From Dichetophora obliterata (Eukaryota; Arthropoda; Insecta; Diptera; Sciomyzidae), in contig OY986437.1 of NCBI GenBank assembly GCA_963920525.1, forward strand, positions 114,878,715-114,942,714: 64,000 nt of DNA. Reading direction: 5' to 3'. This document shows, one piece after another, positions 1 to 11,053 of the stretch. The notes beneath the pieces were generated by a model. It saw only the letters and a program-made list of their open reading frames with translations. It was not told the DNA's origin and searched no databases. Each line of letters starts with the position of its first letter. Position 1 is the first letter of the stretch. The position numbers and the translations under genes are program-made.

Positions 1-1018
1 TCGTTGATGTCCCTGATCTGTTTATTGGTAATAGCAAACTGACTGTGTGTCGAAAGTAGTAAATGTAGGTTTCTACTACATTAATTCTTCTTTGTCCTGT
101 GTAGACCATGTTAATAGTGTAGTCCAAAAAGTTAATTATGTCCTACGAAACTTAAGAATGTCTGCTGGTGTCATTTCTACTGAAATTAAACGTAGATTAG
201 TCATACAGCTAATTTTACCAATCATTTCTAATTCAGACATAGTTTATAGTAAACTTAGCTCATCTTCCCAGTTAAAAATTCAAATTGCATTTAATTACGC
301 CGCGCGCTATGTGTATGGTCTCCGAAAATACGATCGTTTGTCTCGTCTCCGAAATGCAATACTTGGATGCGACATAACTGCTTACCTAAATGCTTGAAAC
401 GGTATTTACCTGCACAAACTAATCCATGGGAAAATTCCTTGCTATCTGCATGAAAAACTTTAGTTTTGTATGTCAAGTAGAAGCCATGTTCTGATAGTTC
501 CGAGGCACAACTCATTAAACTCTTCCCACCTGTTTTTCATTAACGCCATTAGGTTGTGGAATTCTTTGCCACGATGGCTTAGGGAGGTCACTGGGAGAGG
601 TACTTTTAGGCAATTTATCTTTTCATTTTTTTTTACTCAATAGCTTTTCACTTCCTTACTTCTCTATGTTATCTATTCTTTATCTATTCTTTGTTTCAGA
701 ATCTTTTTCAATCTTAACTTAACTTTAATTCTTTTTACTTTTTATATTCTTTAATATAAAAAAATAATATAAAGCCAATTTTGTTTAAAAATTAAGGTCA
801 TTATTTTTGATTCTGTTTTAAGCAGTTGTTATTATTTTTACTTTTTAACTTTAATTTTAAATTTTTAATTTTAAATTTTTCATTTTAATTTTAATTTTAA
901 TATTAATTTTAATTAATATTTAATGCAAATTAATTATATTTATGTATTTATGTTGTACTATAAAAGAGCATAGCTCTTATTGTACTTATGATTACTTAAA
1001 TAAATGAAATAAAATAAA
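1..1018 (+). mobile_element. 3' end of a jockey/CR1-type LINE, 5' truncated by the window edge
   Basis: The segment reads as the C-terminal part of a non-LTR reverse-transcriptase ORF followed by an AT-rich 3' UTR that ends in AATAAA-like repeats near 1000-1018. A second LINE-like tail with a similar ending lies at 3870-3960. Orientation is plus. The 5' part, with endonuclease and catalytic RT motifs, lies outside the window or is missing. Confidence 0.75.
47..640 (+). pseudogene. C-terminal fragment of LINE reverse transcriptase
   Basis: The frame encodes the region beyond the RT catalytic core seen in insect jockey/CR1 ORF2 proteins: VNVGFYYINSSLSCVDHVNS, then VLRNLRMSAG, IKRRLVIQLILPIISNSDIV, and further on blocks matching NAIRLWNSLP near 540-580. 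Reading stops at 397 and resumes in another frame to about 640, so the ORF carries at least one frameshift. It lacks the catalytic FADD-type motif and cannot encode an active enzyme. The family assignment comes from the order of these conserved C-terminal blocks. Other fragments of the same class lie at 1795, 15188 and 60360, so this is a dispersed repeat and not a host gene. Confidence 0.75.
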
Positions 1019-1794
1019 TAACATTTGAATTCTTACGTATACCTACTTAACATAAGGTACAAAAAAACTTGTTTTTAAATAAACGTAAAAACATAAAAAT
1101 AATATTAATTTATACTGGGGAACTTTGTTTTTAGTCTTTTTGTTATTATTGACTTAACTTAAAAAAATAACAATATAAAATGCAGCTAAACATTTTTCAC
1201 ATTTTAGAATGATAATAAACTACCAAGTGTTGCTTTCAATTCTCAATTGAAAATTTTTTTTTCAGTTTTTCAGTTAAAGACGATGAATATGCTGAGAAAC
1301 TAAGTTCAATATCGCAAGATGTTGCCGGGCAATATCTTAGATTTGATAATTCTTCGGGAAAAAGTTATTCGCATACTCACTAAAAACTTGTTTGTTTTTA
1401 AACAAAAATTTTTCGAAGACTTAATCGACTTTATTTAAAAACTTTTGTTGACTATTTCAAAGATTTTTTAACATCTTTTACCACTTTTATGCTAGACTGG
1501 AGAGATAAATCTTTTTTTGTCTAAAGTGGAAATGGTACGATAAATTACAAAAAAAGTCAGATTTAATAAAGGCCAATTAGAAAAATGTTGCCATATAAAC
1601 TTTTTTATTTTTAAAATATTTTATGGGCCAAATATGCTTATATTGCAAGCACGAACGTTGTAAAAATGCGATAACGTCTAATAAGTATTAAAATATGCAA
1701 ATGGATATTTTTATTCTCTCTAGTGATAATATATTATTCAAAACTCTAAACTTTACTTAAGTAAATTCAACTAAATGCCGCAAAATCATATGTT
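1019..1794. other. AT-rich spacer with one possible terminal exon
   Basis: Mostly low-complexity A/T sequence with no recognisable gene. The exception is 1275-1384 on the plus strand. There a pyrimidine tract and CAG at about 1253-1274 precede an open frame reading VKDDEYAEKLSSISQDVAGQ and ending in TAA after about 37 codons. Its composition is coding-like compared with the flanks. It could be the last exon of a transposon or host gene whose other exons are not here. I do not recognise the peptide. Confidence 0.3.
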
Positions 1795-1985
1795 TTGCCT
1801 ATTTTCGGGAGTAGATTTTATGTTGCAGATATTCCTGACTTATTCATTGGAGCTAATAATCTTAGTGTTGTGTCAAAAATAGTAAATCTAGGTTTTTATA
1901 TAAACTCTTCTCTGTTTTGTCTGTCTCAATCTGACGAAACAATGCCAAACGTTTTTTATCTTCTTTTTGTGTGGATTTAATACGT
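1795..1985 (+). pseudogene. Short LINE reverse-transcriptase fragment
   Basis: A 61-codon frame includes VADIPDLFIGANNLSVVSKI and VNLGFYINSSLFC. This closely matches the segment upstream of, and overlapping, the fragment at 47-397, where the nucleotide sequence also reads DVPDLFIG. The match breaks off after about 1930. It is a degenerate copy of the same LINE class, truncated at both ends. Confidence 0.65.
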
Positions 1986-2103
1986 GTATGTATAAAGGCC
2001 ATTGCATGAACACATGGGAAAAATTTATTTATGTTATTTTCGTCGTGCACTCCTCTATGTTGTTCCAAATATAAAGGGAAGATTTCATGCAATTTTTTAT
2101 GTT

Positions 2104-2672
2104 ATTTGGTCGGGTTTTGACCCCCGCGTACACCCTTTTAAATAATAGAGCTATTTTTATACTTTTATATATAAAACAAAGTTGTGAAATGTGTTACTAA
2201 TTCCATAACTCAAGAACAGAGTGTCTGATTCAACTTAAATTTTTTCAGTATATTGTTTCCGATTACGAGAGAGTTTATAAAAAAAAATTGCTACACCCCC
2301 TTTCACCGCCCACAAATCAATAAAAATTATATATTTCAGATGGTTTCAGTTGCATAAGACTAAAATTTGGTAATTTAGTTTGTATGGTTATTATCGGCAA
2401 ATGTACTAAAAATGGGTTTCCATGCCCCATTTCCCCGCCCAAAAATCTATGAGCTTCTTTCGAGTACGAGATGGTTTAGGAAGAAAAAAGTTTCCCACAC
2501 CCCACTTTTACCGCTCAGAAATCAATAAAAATTGCCTACAAAAAATGGCTTACTAATATAAAATTATCGAAATTATTGAATCTAAAGTATTAAAATTTTA
2601 AAACGGCTTGCAAGAATCTGTTTCATTGCGTTATATTTGAAGTATTATTGATATACGCGGGGGTAGAAATTT
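2104..2672. mobile_element. Probable MITE with CCCCCGCGTA inverted ends
   Basis: The left end contains GACCCCCGCGTACA (2117-2132) and the right end the inverse TACGCGGGGGTAG (2655-2668). The interior has three diverged units, each with a block of C-rich sequence followed by 'aaatcaataaaaatt' or similar. No ORF is present. Target duplications are not clear, so the exact ends are approximate. Confidence 0.4.
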
Positions 2673-2819
2673 GCCCCATATGCCTCATTTTTTGTAATTA
2701 AGTTCGTTTTAACTAAAGACACAAGATAGGGGGAGGTGCTTATCAAAGAAATAAATTTTCGAGAATCCACGATTTGTGAAATACATAATTTCTCCTGTTT
2801 AAAGTAGGTGAATTTCTAT

Positions 2820-3200
2820 AAAATATGTTCGGTGCAAATTGAGAGAAGAGCCAACTTTGAAGTGGTTTGAAATATTTAAAAATATTTTTCACACAAATTA
2901 TTTTTAAGCTGTATAACTTTGTAAAAAAAATAAAAACAACATTTTGGAAAAATTCTTTTTCATCAAAAAAATCATAAGGGGTAGCTCATGATTTTCGATG
3001 ATAGAAACTGTTTATTGAAATATGTATGTGTCAAAATGAAGCAATTTTTGCAGATAAATGATATGTCATACGAAATAGAGTGAAAAAAGAAAAAACAAAA
3101 AAATTTTGAGCAAAAATTCAATATTTTAGAGGTTTCTTGAAAAAAGTATAAAAAATTGAATTGGTAAGGTAACAGTAAATCTTTTCTTATTTCTCCAAAG
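2820..3200 (+). repeat. Dispersed AT-rich repeat (copy 1 of 3)
   Basis: This block contains the run 'ttttggaaaaattctttttc', a 'gatatgtcatacgaaatag' segment and 'caatattttag', in the same order as 6020-6330 and, inverted, 54330-54640. The three copies are diverged. The repeat has no ORF and I cannot assign it to a superfamily. Confidence 0.45.
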
Positions 3201-3869
3201 CCATTTAATTGAACCTTCAGACAAAGAAAATTTGACGAAAATCGATTGGAAAATGACTGAAATATTTGCTAGCAAAATCAAAACTTAAAATTTCATTAAT
3301 TTTTTTTTAATTTTGAGGTGTTGACCTTGTCTCAAGGAAATCCATTGTGCTGAGAAAATTTACAGTTTTCAATACATCGCCATGAGTTTAATGAGTTTAA
3401 AAGAAGTGAAAAATATCTGCAATATTTTTTGTACATCTCAGCAATGTCTAAAATTCCCTCTTACAATCAAAAACTAATTAAATCTCCAGAGTTTTGCCCG
3501 TAAGATAAAATATATTTTCAGAAAATACATTTGAGAACAAAAAGTTACAGGGGTTTAAAAATACGTATTATTAAAACTTTGCAGACTATTACCTCAGGAT
3601 AACGTAAAATAATTTAAGAATATGGTCAGATAATTCAATGTCTAACATTTTTGATTAAAAAAATAGCTAAGAAGATCGAAATCGTCATGTCAATGCGTTA
3701 AAACGGTATTGTAAAATGAAGAAAAAACTGAAACCTTAGCTAAATTGCATGCTATTACTGATATCTGCATACAAAATTCATTTGTTATTTATTTTTGCGT
3801 AGCCTGCAACTTTTGCAAAGTGCCATTTTGTTCTCAGGCGTTAAAATAATGTGTAACCATCTGTTGTTT
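3201..3869. other. AT-rich sequence, no feature seen
   Basis: No ORF, inverted repeat or recognised repeat was found here. A LINE-like 3' tail with AATAAATAATAATAAAT follows at 3870-3960. Confidence 0.5.
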
Positions 3870-3960
3870 AGTTATACTATACGTTGTACTGGAAAATAAC
3901 GTAGTTCTTATTTGTACTAATGCTTTATAAAATATATGTAAATAAATAATAATAAATCCT
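3870..3960 (+). repeat. LINE 3' tail
   Basis: A short 'gttgtactggaaaataacgt' segment followed by 'gtaaataaataataataaat' resembles the terminus at 950-1018. It is probably the 3' end of the LINE whose coding fragment lies at 1795-1985, separated by later insertions. Confidence 0.4.
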
Positions 3961-4125
3961 CTTCAATAATAAATAAATAGCTTTTGTTTTGTGGTTCATT
4001 TTTTTATTTCCACCATTTTCCAAGAAAAATGTATGTATTATAACAGTAAAAAAAAACTGGAAATGAATAAACATTAAATAATTTTATCTTTAAAAGATCT
4101 TATTACTTAAAATCAGTTCGTTTAA

Positions 4126-5006
4126 GGTAGTATTCTAGTGCTGAAGCTCGAATTTTGGGCGTCCTTTGACGGTCGATAAAAAAGAATCAATTAATCGCCC
4201 TAATTCTTGAACCCGCGCTCGCTCTCAAAACGACGTCGAAACAAAATTGTTGTATTCTGGAAACTTTCAATTTCGACGCTGAGATCTGCAGTGATTGTTC
4301 ATGTCAGTTGTTGAGCAAACGTCGTCAAATAAATATTTAAAGTTTTGATCGTCGCAGTGATCTTCGACGACAATTCATTTTTGAAAGCGAGCTCTCGACG
4401 ACGATATTTACTCGACGCGTATTCAAGAATAGGGGTAAATATTTTTAGTATCCATTTTTTTATTATGTGTTTATTGATTTTTCAATAAAAAAATTGATAA
4501 AGTTACAGGCTGGTGGAGTAGGGATGCTAAAAAAAGGTGCCTCCATCTTGACACGATTTCAACTCTTCTAGTCATCTGCAAAAAAGGATTGTTAATTAGT
4601 AAGAACGCCGCTTTAGCCCTGAATTTTTCGCAAAATGGCATCTGTTTGAAGAAAAGTAATTTTTGGCCTTTTTTCAAAGTTATGAATTTTTTAAACACAT
4701 TAAAAAACAAAATTTTTGCATATAAAAAAAGAGAAACACAAAAAAGACTCACACCAAATTTTAAGTTAATCGATCCATGCGAACTTGAGAGTCAACCGAG
4801 TTGGAAAAGTAGTTTCGAGAAAAACGCGTTTAAAGTTTTTAAGTTAAGTTTCAGGCAGTCTAACTGACGACACTAAAATGGCAATAACTTTTAAAATATT
4901 TCGAATTTAAAAAAATCCTTTAAAAAGGTTATTCTTGAACATATAAACTGTCGAAAAATTGATTCTTTTTTATTTTTTTAAAAATTTTCTACACTAGAAT
5001 ACTACC
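4126..5006. mobile_element. 0.88-kb TIR element with TTAA target duplication
   Basis: Ends are inverted copies of GGTAGTATTCTAGTG (4126-4140 and 4992-5006), flanked on both sides by TTAA (4122-4125 and 5007-5010). A TTAA duplication is the hallmark of piggyBac-type insertion, although the termini do not start with the usual CCY. No transposase frame is present, so this is a non-autonomous element. A GC-richer interior at 4190-4430 contains several GACGACG-type repeats. Confidence 0.65.
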
Positions 5007-5107
5007 TTAAATTAACTCGTTTCGAAGTTAAATGTTATGTCAAGAAAATTGTACCAACGCGTTGCAACGTTTAAAAAAATTTAAAAACAGTTTTCTAAAA
5101 AAAGAGC

Positions 5108-5792
5108 TAAAGCTGCTTCTAGACGACATGACATTGTCTTAAGACATTCCAAAAAAGGCGTCTCAAATTTAATGTCACATCGTGCGGAAGCTCAAAAACA
5201 GACTCTTGTTACAATGTCTTGCGACTTTCAGAGACACATTCATTTTTAGAATTGTTTCTATATTCTAATGATTTTCTATGCGACACAGGGTTGATTTCAA
5301 AGAAAAACAACATGTGCGGTTTGTTTTCATATGAATTGAACATTTCGTTGCATAAAAGATTTGTTTTAAATATGGCGAAAAACTGCATAAAAGAAGGTTT
5401 TATAATAAAATGCTTTCATAATATACAAATATGTAAAAATATATTTGTATTTATTTCAGTCTAAGACAGAAGTCCTCAAGCTCGTAGATATTGGCAAAAG
5501 CCATGCAGGGCTCCACAATGCTCTGTACCTTTTCTTTTTTTCTCTTGCTTCTTCTTTTTAAAAGCATTAATTTATATAATTATGCTATAAATTGCTAACC
5601 GTCTCTCAATCCATTTTTAAAATTTTCTTTTTTGGCAAGAACAGCTGTAATTGTTTACATTTTTGTCACACAGGAAATACGTTTTTGTGGAAGCAAATTA
5701 GAAAATATTTTTCACACCATACAAAATTTGACTGTCACATTTGGCAGAAAATTTGTCTTAAGACATTGTCGCGACGTATATAAACAGCTTAA
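5108..5792. mobile_element. Foldback MITE with GTCTTAAGACA ends
   Basis: The left end (AGCTGCTTCTAGACGACATG then ACATTGTCTTAAGACATT) recurs inverted near 5750-5792 with mismatches. The interior has only short spurious frames. Exact ends and target duplication are not certain. Confidence 0.45.
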
Positions 5793-6019
5793 GATAAGCT
5801 GTGGCAAACATATCATAGAACATATGTCCCGAATTTTATCAAAATCGGTTTAAAATACGTTGAGTTTCATTGCTCGTCGCTCCAAAAATTACATTTCGTA
5901 AAAAAGGCTTTCAAAACTATCGCTTAATTAACGGTACAAAAATTAGTGTTTTATATAAATACTGTACAAAGACATTTAAATTCTTATAAAATTTTAGGAA
6001 CTTTAGAGCTGAAGTCATA

Positions 6020-6430
6020 ACTTTTGATTGGAAAGAAATTTGTTCACATAAATTATTTTTTGTACTACTATTTTGTAAAAAATATAAAAAACATTTTGGA
6101 AAGAATAAATTTCGCTAAGAAAACCATAGGGACAAAAACTGACAGTTAAATAATTTTTGCAAAAAACTAGAAACATTTTTGTAAATAATGTTATGTCATA
6201 TGAGAGTTAGTCAGAAATGCAATTTTTTCTTGTTTTAAATTTTAGTACAAAAGCAACTTCTGAGTAATTTTTTTGAGTGAACAGTCAATATTTTGAAACT
6301 TTTTTGAAAAAAGTAAGTACACTGCCTAACGGTACAGTTAAAACTGTTTGTGTTAAGTCCCTTTATTGAACAAAATAAACATTTGAAATAAATATATATA
6401 AAAACAGCGGAGGCATTTGCATCGAAAGTC
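6020..6430 (+). repeat. Dispersed AT-rich repeat (copy 2 of 3)
   Basis: A diverged copy of the block at 2820-3200. The tail around 6395-6430 ('agcggaggcatttgcatcga') also recurs at 15555-15590, which suggests a longer dispersed unit. No coding potential was seen. Confidence 0.4.
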
Positions 6431-7455
6431 AAAACTTTGGTTTTTAAATGAAAAAGTCGTTGTGCTAAAAATGTGTCACACACATACTTTTTTATATATC
6501 ATACACTAAATTATGTATCACAAACCATTAAAATCGAAATTTTAATAGCTTGTTTATTCTTCTCGGATGAAATCACCAAAAATCTCGTATTTTTTCAGGG
6601 CTTAAAGTATTTTTACAGGATAAGATTTGTTAGAATTACTTTTTTGAAACTTTGACTCTAATGCTTATTAAATTGTAACGGTTTTATCGCATTGCTTCTG
6701 CAAACCTTTAAATAAATTAAGAACACAACTTTTAGTTTTAGCTTATTTATTTTATTAATTTGTTTATAAATGTATTAACAATTCTTCAAACTTTATAACA
6801 TGCAATTATTTAATTAGTTTTACAAGTACAATATTTTCGTCATTTTGTAAAATTCAACTAAAACCAAAAAATAAAAACACCGCCACGAAATAACCACCAA
6901 TGCAAACGCTTCTACCAACACTCAGTACTGCACTAAAATTGCAACAAAAAGCCACAAAAGCAACTTGGTAACAACGTTGAATATTGAAACAGGTTGAAAG
7001 CCTGAATGAATGCGAATTGAAGTCCACTTGAAACCGATTTAATGTTAGCAGTTCTGTTGCAACGGCTTAACATCTTAATAGAGAGCAACAGAATGTTAAG
7101 TTTTTTGAATTGGCAAAGTAGTAAAAAACTATAGATAAGTGTGTTAAATTTTAAGATGCATTAAAATTAAAAGAGAAATAAAAATTATATGTAATTATGT
7201 AATAAAGTCTTAATTCGTACAATGACTTCATCCACAAAAGATAGACATAACCATTAAATGTGTGCTTGTTCGTAGAATTACTTTAATTGCATCTATTGAG
7301 AATTGTTTGAGAGAATTTATGGCATTCTCCAGGAACTTCTTGATTAGGCATATCATTGATAGCAAATTTTTATTGAATGCAATTTTAATTAATTTCTAGA
7401 TTTAAGTGCTTTCAATTCGAATGTTTATTCAGCCTATATTTGTGTCTGCTGTCCG
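6431..7455. other. Unassigned AT-rich sequence
   Basis: No convincing gene. At 6890-7090 the composition is less AT-rich and could be untranslated or old intergenic DNA. A minus-strand AATAAA lies in the 'ttatttattttattaa' stretch near 6745, which would suit a minus transcript that includes the ORF at 7456-7701, but that is only a possibility. Confidence 0.35.
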
Positions 7456-7701
7456 TCATTTCAAATGCGGCTGTCTGTTTTTTGGACTATCTGTCGTGCC
7501 TCTGTCAGCTGCAATGATGCTCATACGTGCGCCTTCACCGCTAACACACATTACTTGTACGCGTCTTTCTGGAGGCTGAATGAAACGAGTTTCTTGCGGC
7601 GACTTCCACATTTGTAAAAATATTTTATCGAGATACTGCGGAAGACACGCAATTGCGTCACGAAATCGCCGCTGCTGAACATGCAAATATTGAGCTGTCA
7701 T
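7456..7701 (-). CDS. Anonymous 81-codon ORF, possible exon
   Basis: The open frame is basic and non-repetitive (QQRRFRDAIACLPQYLDKIF, then PPERRVQVMCVSGEGARMS) with balanced base composition unlike the AT-rich flanks. I do not recognise a domain. No upstream exon is visible, although AG acceptors occur just inside the 5' end (TTCAGCAG). It could be a terminal exon of a host gene or a remnant of a transposon ORF. There is no signal peptide or membrane segment. Confidence that it encodes protein is low. Confidence 0.3.
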   Translation of the reverse strand: MTAQYLHVQQRRFRDAIACLPQYLDKIFLQMWKSPQETRFIQPPERRVQVMCVSGEGARMSIIAADRGTTDSPKNRQPHLK

Positions 7702-8027
7702 CCGAATACCACGGATAACATTAATTTACAATTAATGTTTTAACTTTTAGTTGCTCCTTTTTTATGTGTCAACTAAGGCATGTTGTTTGTACTGTATGTA
7801 TGTATGTATTTTGTGGTATAGTATGATGATATGTCGTAAACCAGAAAACAAAAACTCTTTTCCTATATTCTCCTTAAGCTTTCATTTTTATTTCAAGCCC
7901 TGTTTATATGAAAACAAAAATTAAAACCAAATTATCATACCATACTTAAATACTCATACTTAAAATACTTTAACTCATACTGTAACTTAAAATACAGAAT
8001 TTTAAAAACAGCACATTTTATTACAAT

Positions 8028-8569
8028 AATGGTAATCAGTAAAATTTGTTAAGTCGTGCCAATCTGCTAAATTGTTAAAGTTAGCAGCTGTTGATATGAA
8101 CGCATCTGCTAAGACATTTTACAATCAAGTGCTAAACTGATATGTAAAAATCAGCTGACAGGCTAAAAAAAAAATCGTATAACCAGTACTCAGTAACCAA
8201 AATTGTACTTTAATTTTTATACTACAAAGCGTCAACACTTTTGATATATTTGCTACTCAGAAACTCTGAAAGGTTTCAAATCTCTACCAACCCCATTACA
8301 AAATTTTAATTTTTTTTTTAAAAACGGGCAGTTTTTAGACTTCGAAGCTGCAAACCAAAATAATTTGGTACTTGTTAGAACTTATTCCCAAAACGATTTA
8401 TCAATACATTCAATAAATTGGACGTTTCCGACTTAACAAATTATATCTGCTAAACAAAAACACGGTGCTGAGCTTTTTAACTTGCTAACAAACTGCTAAG
8501 TCTTTTCCCATAAAATATTTTGACAGGACTTAACAAATTTGTTCAGTTAGCAGGGCAGTGAATACCATT
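8028..8569 (+). mobile_element. TAATGGTATTCA-ended MITE, copy 1
   Basis: The termini are 'aatggtaatcagtaaaattt' at 8028 and an inverted 'gaataccatt' at about 8569, and the inner ends repeat 'cttaacaaattt' motifs. A second copy in the opposite orientation lies at 48782-49557 and aligns along nearly its whole length, including 'aaaaacacggtgctgagctt' and 'accagtactcagtaacc'. Two independent copies sharing ends define the element boundaries. No ORF. Confidence 0.65.
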
Positions 8570-8589
8570 AATTATTTAGTTCCTGACAG

Positions 8590-8907
8590 TAGCACCATGG
8601 TTATAAGTAGCCATGGTTATAAGTAGCCATGCTTATAAGGTAGTTTTGAAAACATGAGTTGGAATTTAGAAAAAATCAATTGAAAAGCAGAAAAGAACAA
8701 TTGAAAGCCAAAAACTCTAATTGCATTTGAGAAATAAAATCATAAAAAAAATTCAGGAAAAAAATAATGGTTCAGAAATTCCATTTGAAATTCCGAAAAG
8801 ATAAAATGAAATCCAGAAAAGATTAGTTGAAATGAAAAACTTCCATTTGGAACTCAGGAACTATCAGTTGAAAAGAATGAATTCCAGATAAGATTAATTG
8901 AAATGCA
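8590..8907. repeat. Short degenerate tandem repeats
   Basis: A 16-bp unit ('atggttataagtagcc') repeats at 8598-8635. From 8650 to 8900 a looser unit with 'ttgaaa', 'ccagaaaag' and 'ttccat' recurs about six times. No gene is present. Confidence 0.45.
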
Positions 8908-9501
8908 GGTGATGGTATGGTAATGGTATGGTAATGGTATGGTAATGGTATGGTAATGGTATGGCAATGGTATGGTAATGGTATGGTAATGGTATGGTAA
9001 TGGTATGGTAATGGTATGGTAATGGTATGGTAATGGTATGGTATTGGTATGGTAATGGTATGGTAATGGTATGGTAATGGTATGGTAATGGTATGGTAAT
9101 GGTATGGTAATGGTATGGTAATGGTATGGTAATGGTATGGTAATGGTATGGTAATGGTATGGTAATGGTATGGTAATGGTATGGTAATGGTATGGTAATG
9201 GTATGGTAATGGTATGGTAATGGTATGGTAATGGTATGGTAATGGTATGGTAATGGTAATGGTAATGGTAATGGTAATGGTAATGGTAATGGTAATGGTA
9301 ATGGTAATGGTATGGTAATGGTATGGTAATGGTATGGTAATGGTAATGGTAATGGTAATGGTAATGGTAATGGTATGGTAATGGTATGGTAATGGTATGG
9401 TTATAGTATGGTAATGGTATGGTAATGGTATGGTTATGGTATGGTAATGGTATGGTAAAGGTATGGTAATGGTATGGTTATGGTATGGTAATGGTATGGT
9501 A
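8908..9501 (+). repeat. Minisatellite of the 11-bp unit TATGGTAATGG
   Basis: About 590 bp consist of head-to-tail copies of an 11-bp unit. Two internal blocks (about 9252-9310 and 9340-9373) have contracted to the 6-bp unit GGTAAT. The unit is a GGTATGG-GGTAATGG alternation with single-base variants (gcaat, gttat, gtatt). A minus-strand open frame with repeated PYHYHTITI runs through it only because the array lacks stops in that frame. I do not treat that frame as a gene. Confidence 0.9.
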
Positions 9502-10301
9502 TATATCATTGGTTTTCTCGCAGTTTAGTAAGGAAAGGAACTATATCAACATAACCACCTTAGAAAGCATTATGCAATGCAATTTAATTATTCTAGAACG
9601 TGCACAGAATTTTATTAATATATTAAAACGCAAAATCATATTCTTGATGAATCTGATTAAATAAAAATAATGTGCAAAGTTGTCCCGTTCAAGTGCTATA
9701 GACTCATGGCAGCCCTATAATAGTATGGTTCATTCATCTAAGATGGAAGTTCAAAACTGGCACTAAAATTGTACAAGGGGTTGATTAATAACAATTCCTC
9801 TTCAAATATGCTACTGTTGGGCTTAAGTGCGTTGGTTGAAATGTTTTAGTAAAATGTTGTCCATTTCACTCCCTTAGTAGCCAAAGTAAGATTAAAGTTT
9901 TTCAAGGTTAGAGAAACTTTCACAGATCTTGAGTAAAAATAAGACTTGAGTGAAGGTATACACGAGAAGACGTTAAAAACAAACTTCTTACAACATCTTG
10001 TAAATGCTGCATGATTTAAAAAACAGGTTAGACGCTCACAGAGCCTTTTTTAACTGTTGGCACTTTTACTTGGTTTTGAATATTGTTTTAATTCTATTAA
10101 TTTTATATTAGTTATATTCATCTTACATTGATACATTGCGAAGTTCAGCTTTTTTAAACAATTGAATTATATATACGTCTTTCCATTTAGAAAAAACTTT
10201 AAGAAAGCATGTTTGACAAAAAAAAATGTTAACTTAAAAATTTGGTGTTTTTTTGCTTTTTAATTTCAAAAACAAGTGTATAGTTGGCAAAAAATTGAAG
10301 G
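9502..10301. other. Unassigned sequence
   Basis: No ORF above noise, no inverted repeat and no match to other repeats of the window. Confidence 0.4.
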
Positions 10302-10394
10302 CTGCCGTGGTGTAATGGCTAGATGCGTGGCAAGTTATTTCAGAGAATCTGGTTCAACATCCACATTCTGCACTCAATTTTTTAATTGAATTAA

Positions 10395-10518
10395 TAGGGG
10401 TATTCTACAATAGTAGAAAAGCACTTGTGCAGATTTTTGACGTACGAGCATTTTGTTTTTGTAAAGTGAACAATTCCTCAACTGCGCAGGCAAGTGCATT
10501 GAATCGTGAATACCCCTA
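10395..10518. mobile_element. 124-bp MITE with TAGGGGTATTC ends
   Basis: TAGGGGTATTC at 10395 is matched by inverted GAATACCCCTA at 10508-10518. It is inserted within the SINE body. The same terminus occurs near 19054 and 39037. I did not find an 8-bp duplication. Confidence 0.55.
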
Positions 10519-10596
10519 GCATTTCTATTGCGCAGACAATGGCTAGCCTTAAATAGTAAAAACTGCCATGTAATGCTTTTAGAGAACATAAGGCCG

Positions 10597-10736
10597 CATT
10601 CATAGTGAACGCTTTTTTCTGAGCCCAGCCGAAAACATATTGGAGCAATAGAGAACGCAAGTCATGCATATCTTTTGCCCCAATGCTTTTTTGAGTTTCA
10701 GTTCAGCTCGGCTCAGCAAAAAGCGTTCACTATGAG
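10597..10736. mobile_element. Palindromic MITE in a SINE
   Basis: The left arm ('catagtgaacgctttttt', then 'ctgagcccagccg') is mirrored at the right ('cagctcggctcag', then 'aaaaagcgttcactatg'). The arms are about 32 bp with few mismatches and the middle is unrelated. It splits the SINE between 'gagaacataaggc' and 'acatccagttctc'. Confidence 0.6.
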
Positions 10737-10964
10737 GTCGTACATCCAGTTCTCTATAATTTGTATGCAAGAATTTAATAACAAGCCCAACACAATTGAT
10801 CACAGGAAGCTCGGTCAAGAGCTATAATGGTCAATTCAATTTCCTTTAGACGGAAAAATTAAGTTAAATACAATTTCACCAAAAAAATAATGCTGAAAAT
10901 CTTAATGATCGCTGTCCGATTCTGCCACTATTTTCTGAAAAAATAACCATTATTTCTTCTTATC

Positions 10965-10970
10965 TTTATT
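10965..10970 (-). promoter_or_regulatory. Polyadenylation signal AATAAA of the kinase gene
   Basis: The minus strand reads AATAAA 84 bases beyond the TAA stop at 11054, in a position normal for a compact insect 3' UTR. No other canonical hexamer lies closer to the stop. Confidence 0.5.
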
Positions 10971-11053
10971 TTTGAAATAATTTTACGATACATTTACAGA
11001 AAAGCACTTTTGCTTCCATAGTAAATATTTTTTTGATATTTTCTTTCTAAACA

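Larger units (their letters stand above)
10302..10840 (+). mobile_element. tRNA-derived SINE interrupted by two MITEs
   Basis: The head (GCCGTGGTGTAATGGCTAG, then 'ctggttcaacatcc') resembles Pol III A and B boxes. The body shares 'gtaaaaactgccatgtaa', 'cacaacacaattgatca' and 'gaagctcggtcaa' with SINEs at 53288 and 19390. Two inserts break the body: 10395-10518 and about 10597-10736. The 3' end lies near 10840, just beyond the kinase gene's polyadenylation region. Confidence 0.6.

Noticed and set aside
8823..9509. 228-codon minus-strand ORF of repeated PYHYHTITI
   Set aside because: It is only the translation of the 11-bp minisatellite in a frame without stops. It has no signal, no domain and no conserved start.
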